Origin: Pseudomonadota bacterium
GTDB taxonomy: Bacteria > Pseudomonadota > Alphaproteobacteria > Sphingomonadales > Sphingomonadaceae
NCBI GenBank assembly: GCA_020160755.1
Contig: JAIUPN010000007.1
Span: 124,001-188,000, forward strand
Reading direction: 5' to 3'
Length of the DNA stretch: 64,000 nucleotides
Shown: piece after piece, positions 32,463 through 39,736 of the stretch
How positions within the stretch are numbered: position 1 is the stretch's first letter
Layout of the letters: each line of letters starts with the position of its first letter
The notes under the pieces: generated by a model
What the model was told of the DNA's origin: nothing
The model's database searches: none
The model's input: the letters and a program-made list of their open reading frames with translations, nothing else
Made by a program: the position numbers and the translations under genes

Positions 32463-33093
32463 ATGTCCGATCCGTCCCTGCTTTTCGCTTTTCTCGCCGC
32501 CGCCACGATCCTCACGATCACGCCCGGCGTCGATACCGCGATGGTGCTCCGCTCCGCCACGGTCGAGGGCCGGCGATCGGCCGTACTGGCCTCCTTCGGT
32601 ATCGGACTTGGATGTCTCGTCTGGGGCGCAGCGGTCTCGTTCGGCCTCGGCGCCTTGCTCCATGCGTCGGAGCTTGCCTACACGGTCGTCAAGCTTGCGG
32701 GCGCCGCCTATCTCCTGTGGCTGGGGGTTCAGCTGTTACTGAAACCGCGCACGGCGATGGGCGATGCGTCCGGGCAACCCGCGGCGCGCAATGGCCGCGA
32801 TGCCTTTTGGCGCGGCTTGCTGACGAACCTCCTCAATCCGAAGATCGGGGTATTCTACATCACCTTACCTGCCGCTGTTCGTGCCAAGGGGCGTCGGGGT
32901 CGCGGGCTATTCCTTTTTTCTGGCGTGCCTGCACGTCCTGCTGACGTTCGCGTGGTTCGCGGCGCTGATCGCCGCCACGGCGCCGCTCGGCCGCTTGCTG
33001 CGCCGTCCCAAAGCCGTCACCATCATGGACCGGCTGACGGGCGTCGTCTTCGTCGGCTTCGCACTGAAGCTCGCGGCGTCCCCGACGCGCTGA
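32463..33093 (+). pseudogene. LysE-family exporter broken by a one-base insertion
   Basis: The first 137 or so codons encode the LysE N-half (ATILTITPGVDTAMVLRSAT, GAAYLLWLGVQLLLKPR, LLTNLLNPKIGVFYIT). Then the frame fails. A second frame (RGVGVAGYSFFLACLHVLL ... DRLTGVVFVGFALKLA) gives the missing C-half. Removing one A at about 32867 (acc-tta-cct becomes acc-ttc-ctg) restores FYITFLPLFVPRGVGVAGYS, the family consensus. So the gene is either inactivated in this strain or carries a sequencing error. An intact form would be about 209 residues and export amino acids or similar solutes. Confidence 0.85.
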
Positions 33094-33114
33094 GCGATCG
33101 GGACGTCCCGCCCG

Positions 33115-33534
33115 CTATTCGGTCGGCACGGCTGCGGCGTCGACCGCTCCCACCGGCCGCGACAGCACCCACCAGCTGCCGACCATCAACAGCACGGTCA
33201 GCGCCTCGATGATCATCGCCTGCACGATCCCCGAATTGACCAGATCGCCGTTCGCCACACCGAACAGGCGGCCGGCAAGCGCGGTCCCGTAAAGCGCGGC
33301 GGGGACGAGCAGCGCGCGCAACCAGCCCGGCACCAGCGCGCCGGTCGCGGCGGCGCCCGCGGCGACAAGGAAGAAAGCCGACAGATCGGCGCGGATCGTG
33401 TTGGTCGCCACGCCCTCGACCAGAATGCCGAAGGTTTCGGCATAGCTGGCAGGATCGAACAGCCCGCGCGCGCCGACGATGAAGAAGAACAGCGCCCAGA
33501 GCAGAACGGCTCCACGCAAGACCCAATTGACCAT
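33115..33534 (-). CDS. Small four-helix membrane protein
   Basis: 139 residues with four helices: about 5-25 (VLRGAVLLWALFFFIVGARG), 45-68, 75-92 and 105-125. The loop PASYAETFGILVEGVATNTIRADLSAFFL is like DUF4345-type proteins, a group of unknown function. GGGGAG lies 8 bases before the ATG at 33534. It ends 22 bases from the converging LysE remnant. The upstream mnmA gene (same strand) ends 55 bases away. Confidence 0.65.
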   Translation of the reverse strand: MVNWVLRGAVLLWALFFFIVGARGLFDPASYAETFGILVEGVATNTIRADLSAFFLVAAGAAATGALVPGWLRALLVPAALYGTALAGRLFGVANGDLVNSGIVQAMIIEALTVLLMVGSWWVLSRPVGAVDAAAVPTE

Positions 33535-33589
33535 CACTTGTCTCCCCTTGGTTGCCGGCAGGCTGCGGCATCGGGGCAGAAAGTGCAAT

Positions 33590-34738
33590 CTATTCCGCGG
33601 CGAAGGTTTCCTCGATCCAGCCGCCGCCGAGCACGCGCGACGTGTCCGCCGCGTCGTACAGCACCGCCGCCTGCCCCGGCGCGACGCCATATTCGGGGGC
33701 CGCGAAGATCAGCCGCTCGCGATCGACACGCGCGGGGACGGGCTTTGCCATGCTGCGCACCTTTGCCAGCACGTCGCGGCCGTCGACCGCGCCGAGCCAG
33801 TTGGCTTCGCCGAGCCGCGCGCCCGACACCGCCAGCGCGCGCCGCGGACCGACGATCACCTGCTTCGCGCCCGCATCGAGCCGCACGACATACAGCGGCT
33901 CGGCCTGCCCGCCGATCTCGATCCCGCGCCGCTGGCCGACGGTATAATGGATCAGGCCCTTGTGTGCGCCGAGGATGGTGCCGTCGACATGGACGATCTC
34001 GCCCTGATCGTCGGCTTCGGGACGCAGCTTGCGGACCAGCGTCGCATAGTCGCCGTCGGGAACGAAGCAGATGTCCTGGCTGTCGGGCTTGCCCGCGACG
34101 CCGAGGCCGAGGTCGCGCGCGATCTCGCGCACCACGCTCTTCTCGAGCCCGCCGAGCGGGAAGCGCAGGAAGTCGAGCTGGTCCTGCGTCGTCGCGAACA
34201 GGAAATAGCTCTGGTCGCGCGCCGGATCGACCGCGCGGTGCAGTTCGGCGCCATCGGGTCCCGCCACACGCCGGACATAATGGCCGGTCGCGAGGCAATC
34301 GGCGCCGAGTTCCTTCGCGAGCCGGAACAGATCGGTGAACTTCACCCCCATATTGCAGCGCACGCACGGGATCGGCGTCCGGCCGGCGAGATATTCGTCG
34401 GCGAACTGGTCGATCACCGTGTCGCGGAACCGGCTTTCATGATCGTAGACGTGATGCGCGAAGCCCAGCCGGTCTGCGACCGCGCGCGCGTCGCGGATAT
34501 CCTGCCCCGCGCAGCACGCACCGACGCGCTTCGCCTTGGCGCCATGGTCGTAGAGCTGGAGCGTCACCCCGATCACTTCGGCGCCCGAGCGCGCGGCGAG
34601 CGCCGCGACCACACTCGAATCGACTCCGCCCGACATCGCGACGACGATTCGCCGGTCCTTGAGCGGCGCGGCGAGCTGAAAGTCGGCCTGGGCGAGCCCG
34701 GCGGGGGAGGAAAGCAATGTTGCCATATGCCCGGCCAT
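33590..34738 (-). CDS. mnmA: tRNA-specific 2-thiouridylase MnmA
   Basis: 382 residues. It adds sulphur at position 2 of U34 in Lys, Glu and Gln tRNAs. The ATP PP-loop is SGGVDSS (36-42). The catalytic cysteine is C128 (PIPCVRCN) and the second is C224 (SQDICFVP). ATGHYVRR and [14 protein letters not shown] are further family signatures. Either ATG (34738 or 34726) may be used. The C-terminal OB-like domain is complete. The divergent 34871 gene and sciP lie upstream. Confidence 0.96.
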   Translation of the reverse strand: MAGHMATLLSSPAGLAQADFQLAAPLKDRRIVVAMSGGVDSSVVAALAARSGAEVIGVTLQLYDHGAKAKRVGACCAGQDIRDARAVADRLGFAHHVYDHESRFRDTVIDQFADEYLAGRTPIPCVRCNMGVKFTDLFRLAKELGADCLATGHYVRRVAGPDGAELHRAVDPARDQSYFLFATTQDQLDFLRFPLGGLEKSVVREIARDLGLGVAGKPDSQDICFVPDGDYATLVRKLRPEADDQGEIVHVDGTILGAHKGLIHYTVGQRRGIEIGGQAEPLYVVRLDAGAKQVIVGPRRALAVSGARLGEANWLGAVDGRDVLAKVRSMAKPVPARVDRERLIFAAPEYGVAPGQAAVLYDAADTSRVLGGGWIEETFAAE

Positions 34739-34800
34739 CTAGGGATGCGAACCCCGAAATGCCAGCTTTTCCGCGCAAAGCGTCAAGATATTGACAGGGG

Positions 34801-34815
34801 TTAAGCTTCGCTAAC
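34801..34815. promoter_or_regulatory. CtrA-like half-site before the sciP unit
   Basis: ttaagcttcgctaac contains TTAA followed 6-7 bases later by CTAAC, close to the TTAA-N7-TTAA CtrA pattern. A TTGACA (34791-34796) is just upstream, with no clear -10. Caulobacter sciP is CtrA-activated, so the place is meaningful though the match is partial. Confidence 0.3.
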
Positions 34816-34870
34816 AAGCCATGAAATGGGCATTTACTGGACCTTAGGCGGTCTTCGCTAGACGAGTCTC

Positions 34871-35251
34871 ATGAACTTCGTCCCGTCAGAACTTCCACGC
34901 ATTGCCGGTGCGGCCCGGCTGTCGAAGCCCGACTTCGACATCATCATGGCCGTTTCCGGCGTGCGCCAGGCGTCGCTGCCGACCGTGCGGCTGGTGCGGG
35001 CGCAGGCGAATCGCGAATCGCATATGGCAACGCTTAACGCGCTGCGTGGAATCTTGTGCGGGGCCGTTCGCGCTGCGGAACAAAACGCGCCGCGGGCCGT
35101 TCGCTTCCTCGACCTGTCCGACGATGTGAACGCCTTGCCCGAAACTATGAACAGCCTGTTTACCAGAGGATTTCAGCCGATGTTGAGTCCCTCGGATTTA
35201 GAACGAAACGCGTCGGACCTAACCCCAGCCGACGTAGAAAATATGGAATGA
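34871..35251 (+). CDS. Unknown protein translationally coupled to sciP
   Basis: 126 residues, soluble, no recognised domain. Most of it is helical or mixed (FDIIMAVSGVRQASLPTVRL, TLNALRGILCGAVRAAEQNA, SDDVNALPETMNSLFTRGFQ). Its last codons ATG GAA TGA overlap the sciP start ATG (ATGA), so the two are made together. The position right before the CtrA inhibitor suggests, without proof, a cell-cycle or flagellar link. Confidence 0.6.
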   Translation: MNFVPSELPRIAGAARLSKPDFDIIMAVSGVRQASLPTVRLVRAQANRESHMATLNALRGILCGAVRAAEQNAPRAVRFLDLSDDVNALPETMNSLFTRGFQPMLSPSDLERNASDLTPADVENME

Positions 35252-35553
35252 ATATGATCGAGAATCAGAAAATCCGGCCCGCGCAGGTCATCGGCCCTCT
35301 CGGAGAACCGCTGACGCTGGACTCGCTGCCGCCGCCGTCGACGACCCGCTGGGTCGTGCGTCGCAAGGCAGAGGTCGTCGCGGCCGTCAACGGCGGGCTG
35401 CTGTCCGTCGACGAAGCGTGCGAACGCTATGGGCTGACCCTCGAGGAGTTTGCCGGCTGGCAGCGGTCGATCGATCGCAGCGGCATGCCCGGACTGCGCG
35501 TCACGCGCATCCAGCACTATCGCGACCTCTACGAGCGCCAACAGCGCTTCTAA
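35248..35553 (+). CDS. sciP: SciP-family CtrA inhibitor (DUF1153)
   Basis: 101 residues, the whole of a SciP protein. In Caulobacter SciP binds CtrA at promoters and blocks RNA polymerase, closing the CtrA program in G1. The core VIGPLGEPLTLDSLPPPSTT then RWVVRRKAEVVAAVNGGLLS, EACERYGLTLEEFAGWQ and GLRVTRIQHYR is nearly unchanged from the family. Two ATGs (35248, 35254) are possible. The first overlaps the upstream stop. A terminator follows 30 bases after the stop. Confidence 0.93.
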   Translation: MNMIENQKIRPAQVIGPLGEPLTLDSLPPPSTTRWVVRRKAEVVAAVNGGLLSVDEACERYGLTLEEFAGWQRSIDRSGMPGLRVTRIQHYRDLYERQQRF

Positions 35554-35581
35554 AGGGCCGCGGGACCGGACCAGGCACGAG

Positions 35582-35611
35582 AGAGGGCGCTTCGGGCGCC
35601 CTCTTTTTTTG
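35582..35611 (+). terminator. Rho-independent terminator after sciP
   Basis: A 9-bp stem (agagggcgc with gcgccctct) closes a ttcgg loop and is followed by seven or more T. Confidence 0.95.
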
Positions 35612-35744
35612 TCCCCGGCGCGCGCGGACACCCGCCGTTTCGACCCTGCGGCGATGCCGTCACCGGCGCATTTTGACGATTTTGTTGCAACCCTCGCATT
35701 CACCCCGCGTTAAGCCCCGGAGTCAACTTTGGGAGTCACTTGAT

Positions 35745-36032
35745 ATGCGTAAGATGTTCATCACCCTCGCCGCCACTTCGGCCCTCGCGCTCGGCGCCTG
35801 CCAGAGCCCGGCCGCCGACAAGGTCGAGGATCAGGCGGAAGCCAAGGCCGACGCCATCGACGATCAGGCTGACGCGATGCCCGAGGGCCCGGCCAAGGAA
35901 GCCACCGAGGCAAAGGCCGACGCGGTGGAAGCCGCCGGCGAGGAAAAGGCCAACGCGATGGACGACAAGGGCGAAATCGCCCCGTCGGAAACCGCCCCCG
36001 CCACGGCACCGGCCGATCCCGCCAAGAAATAG
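35745..36032 (+). CDS. Ala/Glu/Lys-rich small lipoprotein
   Basis: 95 residues. The signal peptide ends in the lipobox ALGAC (Cys about residue 19). The mature chain is a charged heptad-like repeat (VEDQAEAKADAIDDQADAMP, then EATEAKADAVEAAGEEKANA) that should form a long helix, and a Pro/Ala tail ending DPAKK. It resembles small envelope lipoproteins that bind or stiffen the cell wall. The start ATG has GGGAG 9-10 bases upstream. A strong hairpin follows. Confidence 0.75.
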   Translation: MRKMFITLAATSALALGACQSPAADKVEDQAEAKADAIDDQADAMPEGPAKEATEAKADAVEAAGEEKANAMDDKGEIAPSETAPATAPADPAKK

Positions 36033-36060
36033 GGGCTGCCTCCCCTAAAGGGCAGGGTGA

Positions 36061-36092
36061 AGGGCGCCGGATCGATTCCGGCGCCCTTTATC
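36061..36092. terminator. Hairpin terminator after the lipoprotein gene
   Basis: A 10-bp stem agggcgccgg/ccggcgccct with loop atcgatt is followed by ttat. It is nearly symmetric, so it could serve both strands. Confidence 0.75.
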
Positions 36093-36132
36093 GTGCGCGC
36101 CCGCCGGTTCGCCGGCCACATTTTCGCCGGCC

Positions 36133-36148
36133 TGTGATCGCGATCACC
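36133..36148. promoter_or_regulatory. CRP/FNR-like palindrome
   Basis: tgtgatcgcgatcacc matches TGTGA-N6-TCACA except for the last base and is a perfect 14-bp palindrome (gtgatcgcgatcac). It lies between two convergent genes and precedes no start codon, so its role is unclear. A ggttaacc-type palindrome is 20 bases on. Confidence 0.4.
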
Positions 36149-36272
36149 GCCGTCCCGCGCGAACAGGGTTAACCCCGCATTCGGGACGGGAACACGCTTT
36201 CAGCGAACGGCTTCACGGACCACCCTCCCGTCGCCACCTGCGACCCAAGGCGGCGGGAGGGCCATGGCCGGG

Positions 36273-36908
36273 TCAGCCCGGCCGCTCCCCGACGGCCCCG
36301 CTCTCGCCTCCACCCCTGCCTTCGAGCGCGCGCAGAACATCCTGCACCCCTTGCGCATCGGTATCGGCGCGCAGCGCTTCGATCGCCCCGGCAACGTCGA
36401 GCCGGTATTCGGCGACCCCCGCCGACTCGCTGATCCATTCGGCGCCCATCGACTTCACCAGATTTCGCGGAGCGGCATTTTCGCACAGCATATGGACGTC
36501 GAGCGTCGCGAGCCCTTCGGCGCGGCACTGGACGAGCAGCGCCGCGGTCATCATCCGCGCCAGCCCCCGCCCATGGAAGGCGTCGAGCACCGCGACCGAA
36601 AATTCGCCCACCGGCCCGTCGTGGCAATAGCGTACCGCGTGCACCGCGCCGATCGCCGGGCGGTCGGGGCACTCGCTACAGATCGCACCCCATGCGATAT
36701 GGTCGTGCCCGTCGACCTCGGCGAGCCGATGCACCACCGCCTGCGGCAGCACCGGCGCGGCGGAAAAGAAGCGCAGATAACGCGACTCGGCGGACAGTTT
36801 CGCAATCCCCTCGCGGATCAGCGCCTCGTCGTCGGGGGTGATCGTGCGAAGGACGACCGCGGTTCCGTCGTTCAGTGCGCTGTGCACTTCGATCGCGTCG
36901 ATCCGCAT
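36273..36908 (-). CDS. GNAT-family acetyltransferase
   Basis: 211 residues. The acetyl-CoA loop is DAFHGRGLARMMTAALL (about residues 109-125). The preceding GEFSVAVLDAFHG and following LDVHMLCENAAPRNLVKSMG match the GNAT domain of the protein-lysine acetyltransferase Pat group, here without the acyl-CoA-synthetase-like half. The N-terminal LRTITPDDEALIREGIAKLS fits too. The C-terminal 30 residues (Gly/Ala/Arg-rich) are unrelated and may be disordered. The ATG at 36908 is preferred to the GTG one codon earlier. Confidence 0.78.
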   Translation of the reverse strand: MRIDAIEVHSALNDGTAVVLRTITPDDEALIREGIAKLSAESRYLRFFSAAPVLPQAVVHRLAEVDGHDHIAWGAICSECPDRPAIGAVHAVRYCHDGPVGEFSVAVLDAFHGRGLARMMTAALLVQCRAEGLATLDVHMLCENAAPRNLVKSMGAEWISESAGVAEYRLDVAGAIEALRADTDAQGVQDVLRALEGRGGGESGAVGERPG

Positions 36909-37117
36909 CACTTGCCTGTCGTCCCGATCATCGCGCGGCCTCCCGGTCCGTCCACGATAGGCAAGCCGCGCGTGTCCCGCAATCCGGGCCGGCGCGGCAC
37001 CGGGCAGAGCGGCCCCGGGCTACGCATTTTGCCGATCGATATCGGTGAAATGTTGAAAGCCGAACGCGGCTTAACTTGGTATTTGTTGCACATTCAGGTC
37101 TGAAAGGTTGCAGATCC

Positions 37118-37459
37118 ATGATCCACGCTCCATTCGACGGCACCCCCGGCTTTGAAACCCTTGGCGACAAGCTCGCGCGCCTCCGCCGGGCCAAGGGGCT
37201 GAGCAAGACCGACCTCGCCGAACGGCTCGGCGTCACCGCAACCTCGATCTGCTATTGGGAACAGGGCCGCTCGCGCCCCCGGCTCGCACGTTTGCAGCAG
37301 CTGTCACAGCTCCTCGACGCCTCGCCCGCCGAATTGCTGGCGCAGGACAGCGCACCCGGCGGCGACCATCTCGCCGACCTCGTCGCGCGTATGCGCGCCG
37401 AAATCGCGCGCGCGGCGGGCACCACCCCGTCGAAGGTGCGGATCGTCATCGAAATATAG
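37118..37459 (+). CDS. XRE-family transcriptional regulator
   Basis: 113 residues. One helix-turn-helix domain (about residues 12-70: LGDKLARLRRAKGLSKTDLA, ERLGVTATSICYWEQGRSRP) is followed by a short helical C-terminus (LADLVARMRAEIARAAGTT). It binds DNA; the target is unknown. The ATG at 37118 has AAAGG 11 bases upstream. It sits just before the 37606/38913 pair on the same strand and might regulate them. Confidence 0.85.
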   Translation: MIHAPFDGTPGFETLGDKLARLRRAKGLSKTDLAERLGVTATSICYWEQGRSRPRLARLQQLSQLLDASPAELLAQDSAPGGDHLADLVARMRAEIARAAGTTPSKVRIVIEI

Positions 37460-37563
37460 GCGCAGCGCGCGCCGCCGCCCCTCCCCCTCGTCGCCCCGGT
37501 CCTGACACGGGGTGGCGTTGGGTGCGCTTCTCCCATTTCCGGCTTTCCTACATTGTTCCCATA

Positions 37564-37591
37564 TGGTTCGTGGAGAGAAATCCATGAACCA
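37564..37591 (+). promoter_or_regulatory. Hairpin abutting the ribosome site of the 37606 gene
   Basis: Arms tggttcgtgga and tccatgaacca pair over 11 bp (one G-T) around gagaaa. The last base is immediately followed by AAGGAG (37592-37597) and the ATG at 37606. It could act as an RNA switch, a protein-binding hairpin or a DNA operator. Confidence 0.6.
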
Positions 37592-37605
37592 AAGGAGCCA
37601 TATCG

Positions 37606-38916
37606 ATGAAGCAGGAAATCCTCTCGCCCCTCCCCGCAGTCACCGAAGCGGAGGCCGATCCCACGATCGATCCCGACGCCCTCCCCGAGGAATTCGCCTT
37701 CACCCCCGTCGAACAGCGCGCCAAGCGCTGGACCGGCATCACCGCACAGAAACAGCGCCTCTTCATCGCGCATCTCGCCGCGACGGGCGCGGTGACGATG
37801 GCGGCGAAGGTCGCGGGTCACTCGTCCTCGGCCTTCTACCAGCTCCGCAAACGCGACGACGCCGGCACCTTCGCCGCGGCGTGGGACAAAGCGGTCGAAG
37901 CGGGCGCACGCCGCGTCGCCGACCTCCTGATGGAATATGCCATCTATGGCGTCCCCGAAACGCTGTCGAAGGAGGGCCGCGTCGTCCTCGAACGCCGTCG
38001 CCCGAACATCCGCGCGATGCAGCATATCGCCGCGAGCCGTTTTCCGGAGAATTTCGGTGACATCGACCCCGTCGACGGCCGCCCGGCCACCGCGATCCCG
38101 CACGCGGTCCGCCGCCTGCGCGAGAAATGGCGCGCCGAGTGGGAAGCCGAGCGGCAGGCCGAAATATTCGAGCGCAACCAGCGCGCCAACCGGCAGGAGA
38201 CCGGCCTCGACGACCGCCTCCGCATCATCCGCACCGGCTTTCAGCGCAGGATCTCGCACGATCCGGTCAAGCGCGCCGCATGGGACCTGCTCACCGGACC
38301 CGGCACCGACTGGGACGCGGTGCGCAAGGAGGACGCCTACCGGAATCCGCAGAAGCATGAGTGGCACATGCACCACCCCGACATGATCGTGCCCCTCACC
38401 GCGGGCGCGGGCAATCTCGACTGGGATGCCGAGGAGGGCGGCGACCTGTCGAACCCGAACCCGCCCCCCGCCGACTACGTCCCGTGGACCGAAGGCGGCG
38501 CCGAGGACGAAATCTGGTTCGAACGCTACGAGGACCATATGGTCGAGGGCGAGGCCGGCGAAAGCGACCCTGCCCCCACCACCGGCACCGCCCGCATCGC
38601 ACGCGGCGACATGCGCCTCGCCGCCCACACCCTCCGCGAACGCGCCGAAGCCTGGCAGGCCGCACGCCAGCCCGTGTACCAGCACCCCCACGGCTTCCTC
38701 GCCGACAACAGCCTGCGCGGCGGCGGCACGGGAAGCGAACGCAACAGCACCCGCCGCCGCATCGAACGCACGATCGCCGAGCTCGAACGCGAATGGAACG
38801 CCGCCTATAGCGAGGAAAGCTGGGCGGCGTGGAAGGCGGGGCGGGTGGCGGCGGGCGAGGTCAACGCCGCCGAAGCCGACGACACGAACCCGCCGCAACC
38901 GGAGGACCAAGCATGA
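37606..38916 (+). CDS. Large protein with terminase-small-like HTH, unknown
   Basis: 436 residues. A Pro/Glu-rich head (1-45) precedes an HTH of phage terminase-small-subunit type (TAQKQRLFIAHLAATGAVTM, then AAKVAGHSSSAFYQLRKR and FAAAWDKAVEAGARRV; about 46-110). The rest is charged helical sequence with RRRIERTIAELEREWNAAYS near the end, and many acidic/Pro-rich linkers. The HTH suggests DNA binding; no catalytic motif is seen. AAGGAG before the ATG is preceded by the hairpin at 37564. Its stop overlaps the start of the next gene (ATGA). No other phage genes are nearby, so a prophage is unlikely. Confidence 0.65.
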   Translation: MKQEILSPLPAVTEAEADPTIDPDALPEEFAFTPVEQRAKRWTGITAQKQRLFIAHLAATGAVTMAAKVAGHSSSAFYQLRKRDDAGTFAAAWDKAVEAGARRVADLLMEYAIYGVPETLSKEGRVVLERRRPNIRAMQHIAASRFPENFGDIDPVDGRPATAIPHAVRRLREKWRAEWEAERQAEIFERNQRANRQETGLDDRLRIIRTGFQRRISHDPVKRAAWDLLTGPGTDWDAVRKEDAYRNPQKHEWHMHHPDMIVPLTAGAGNLDWDAEEGGDLSNPNPPPADYVPWTEGGAEDEIWFERYEDHMVEGEAGESDPAPTTGTARIARGDMRLAAHTLRERAEAWQAARQPVYQHPHGFLADNSLRGGGTGSERNSTRRRIERTIAELEREWNAAYSEESWAAWKAGRVAAGEVNAAEADDTNPPQPEDQA

Positions 38917-39215
38917 GCCTCCTCGAAGACGCCCGCGCGGGCCGCATCGCCGCCCGCTTCGGCCGCACCGTAGCCATCGAATGGATCCAGCCGCGCGAAC
39001 CCGACGGCGGCTGGATCGGCTATGCGGACTTCGAGCCCGGCGACGCGCAAATCTGCCTGTCGGTCGGCCGCCTGATCCACGACGACGACTGCGTGAAGGT
39101 GCTCGCGGGATCGGCCATGCTCGTCGGCGACGAGGGTGTGCGGATGGGCGGCATCATCGAGATCCCGGCGCGCTGCGTGGTACGGATCGTGCGGTTGGAG
39201 GAGGACAAGCCGTAA
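38913..39215 (+). CDS. Small partner protein of the HTH gene, unknown
   Basis: 100 residues, soluble, acidic and mostly beta: RTVAIEWIQPREPDGGWIGY, FEPGDAQICLSVGRLIHDDD, MLVGDEGVRMGGIIEIPARC. GGAGG lies 7 bases before the ATG, which overlaps the preceding stop by ATGA, so translation is coupled. No family is recognised. The tight pairing suggests that the two proteins act together. Confidence 0.6.
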   Translation: MSLLEDARAGRIAARFGRTVAIEWIQPREPDGGWIGYADFEPGDAQICLSVGRLIHDDDCVKVLAGSAMLVGDEGVRMGGIIEIPARCVVRIVRLEEDKP

Positions 39216-39298
39216 CCTTTGGCCGCTTTGAGACCTTTCGCTCTTAGGCCTAAATCTGAGATGCCGGACATCGGGTACACACCCATAGCGATGACGTG

Positions 39299-39735
39299 AA
39301 TAGATTTGCGCATCGCGTCGAGGCTATATTGTCGGCATGGGGCATCCGCGACAAGCGGAGGCCACGACCGAAAAGTGCAACGCGGCCGACTTCCTGTTTC
39401 CGGGCGAAGCCCAATATGCCGATCGCGGCTTTCCGTCAGATGATCACATAATGTTGGCGGTCGAGACGACGTGCAAGAATCGATACCAAATACCTTCTTA
39501 CGCTCGAACCGCCGATTTCGCACGCGTAGACCAATGAAATGCGGTCGTACGCGCTTCAATTCGTGATCTGGCCAGCATTCATGAAAACCATCACGGCGGT
39601 CGGCAGAGCTGGCTAATGACCGTTCATGATTTTCTTGGCCTGGTCGGGAAACAACCTTTTCAGATCGGAAAGCAGTTGCGGTTTGTTCAGAGAGCTACGA
39701 GACAGTCCATCCCTAAGCGAAGGAGTAAACACTAA
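39299..39735 (+). pseudogene. Remnant of an EcoRII-like restriction endonuclease (C-terminal domain)
   Basis: Four fragments in alternating frames spell the EcoRII C-terminal catalytic domain: NRFAHRVEAILSAWGIRDKR (from 39299), NAADFLFPGEAQYADRGFPS then IMLAVETTCKNR (39379-39483), TKYLLTLEPPISHA stop TNEMRSYALQFVI (39485-39568; TAG at 39527) and ASIHENHHGGRQSWLMTVHD then FLGLVGKQPF (39571 on). EcoRII itself shows KKPDFLFPSAGAYHD, AVKTTCKDRWRQ and LVVPSSLHKKY at these places. Several frameshifts, one nonsense codon and a deletion after CKNR show that it is dead. The N-terminal half and a methylase are absent. The last fragment ends at TAA 39733, two bases before the next gene's ATG. Confidence 0.85.
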
Positions 39736-39736
39736 G

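Noticed and set aside
37057..37072. aagcc-gaacgc-ggctt palindrome before the XRE gene as its operator
   Set aside because: Only five paired bases each side and no second copy at the neighbouring genes; too weak to list.
37606..39215. Prophage fragment
   Set aside because: The terminase-small-like HTH suggested a phage, but no terminase large, portal, capsid, tail or integrase genes are near.
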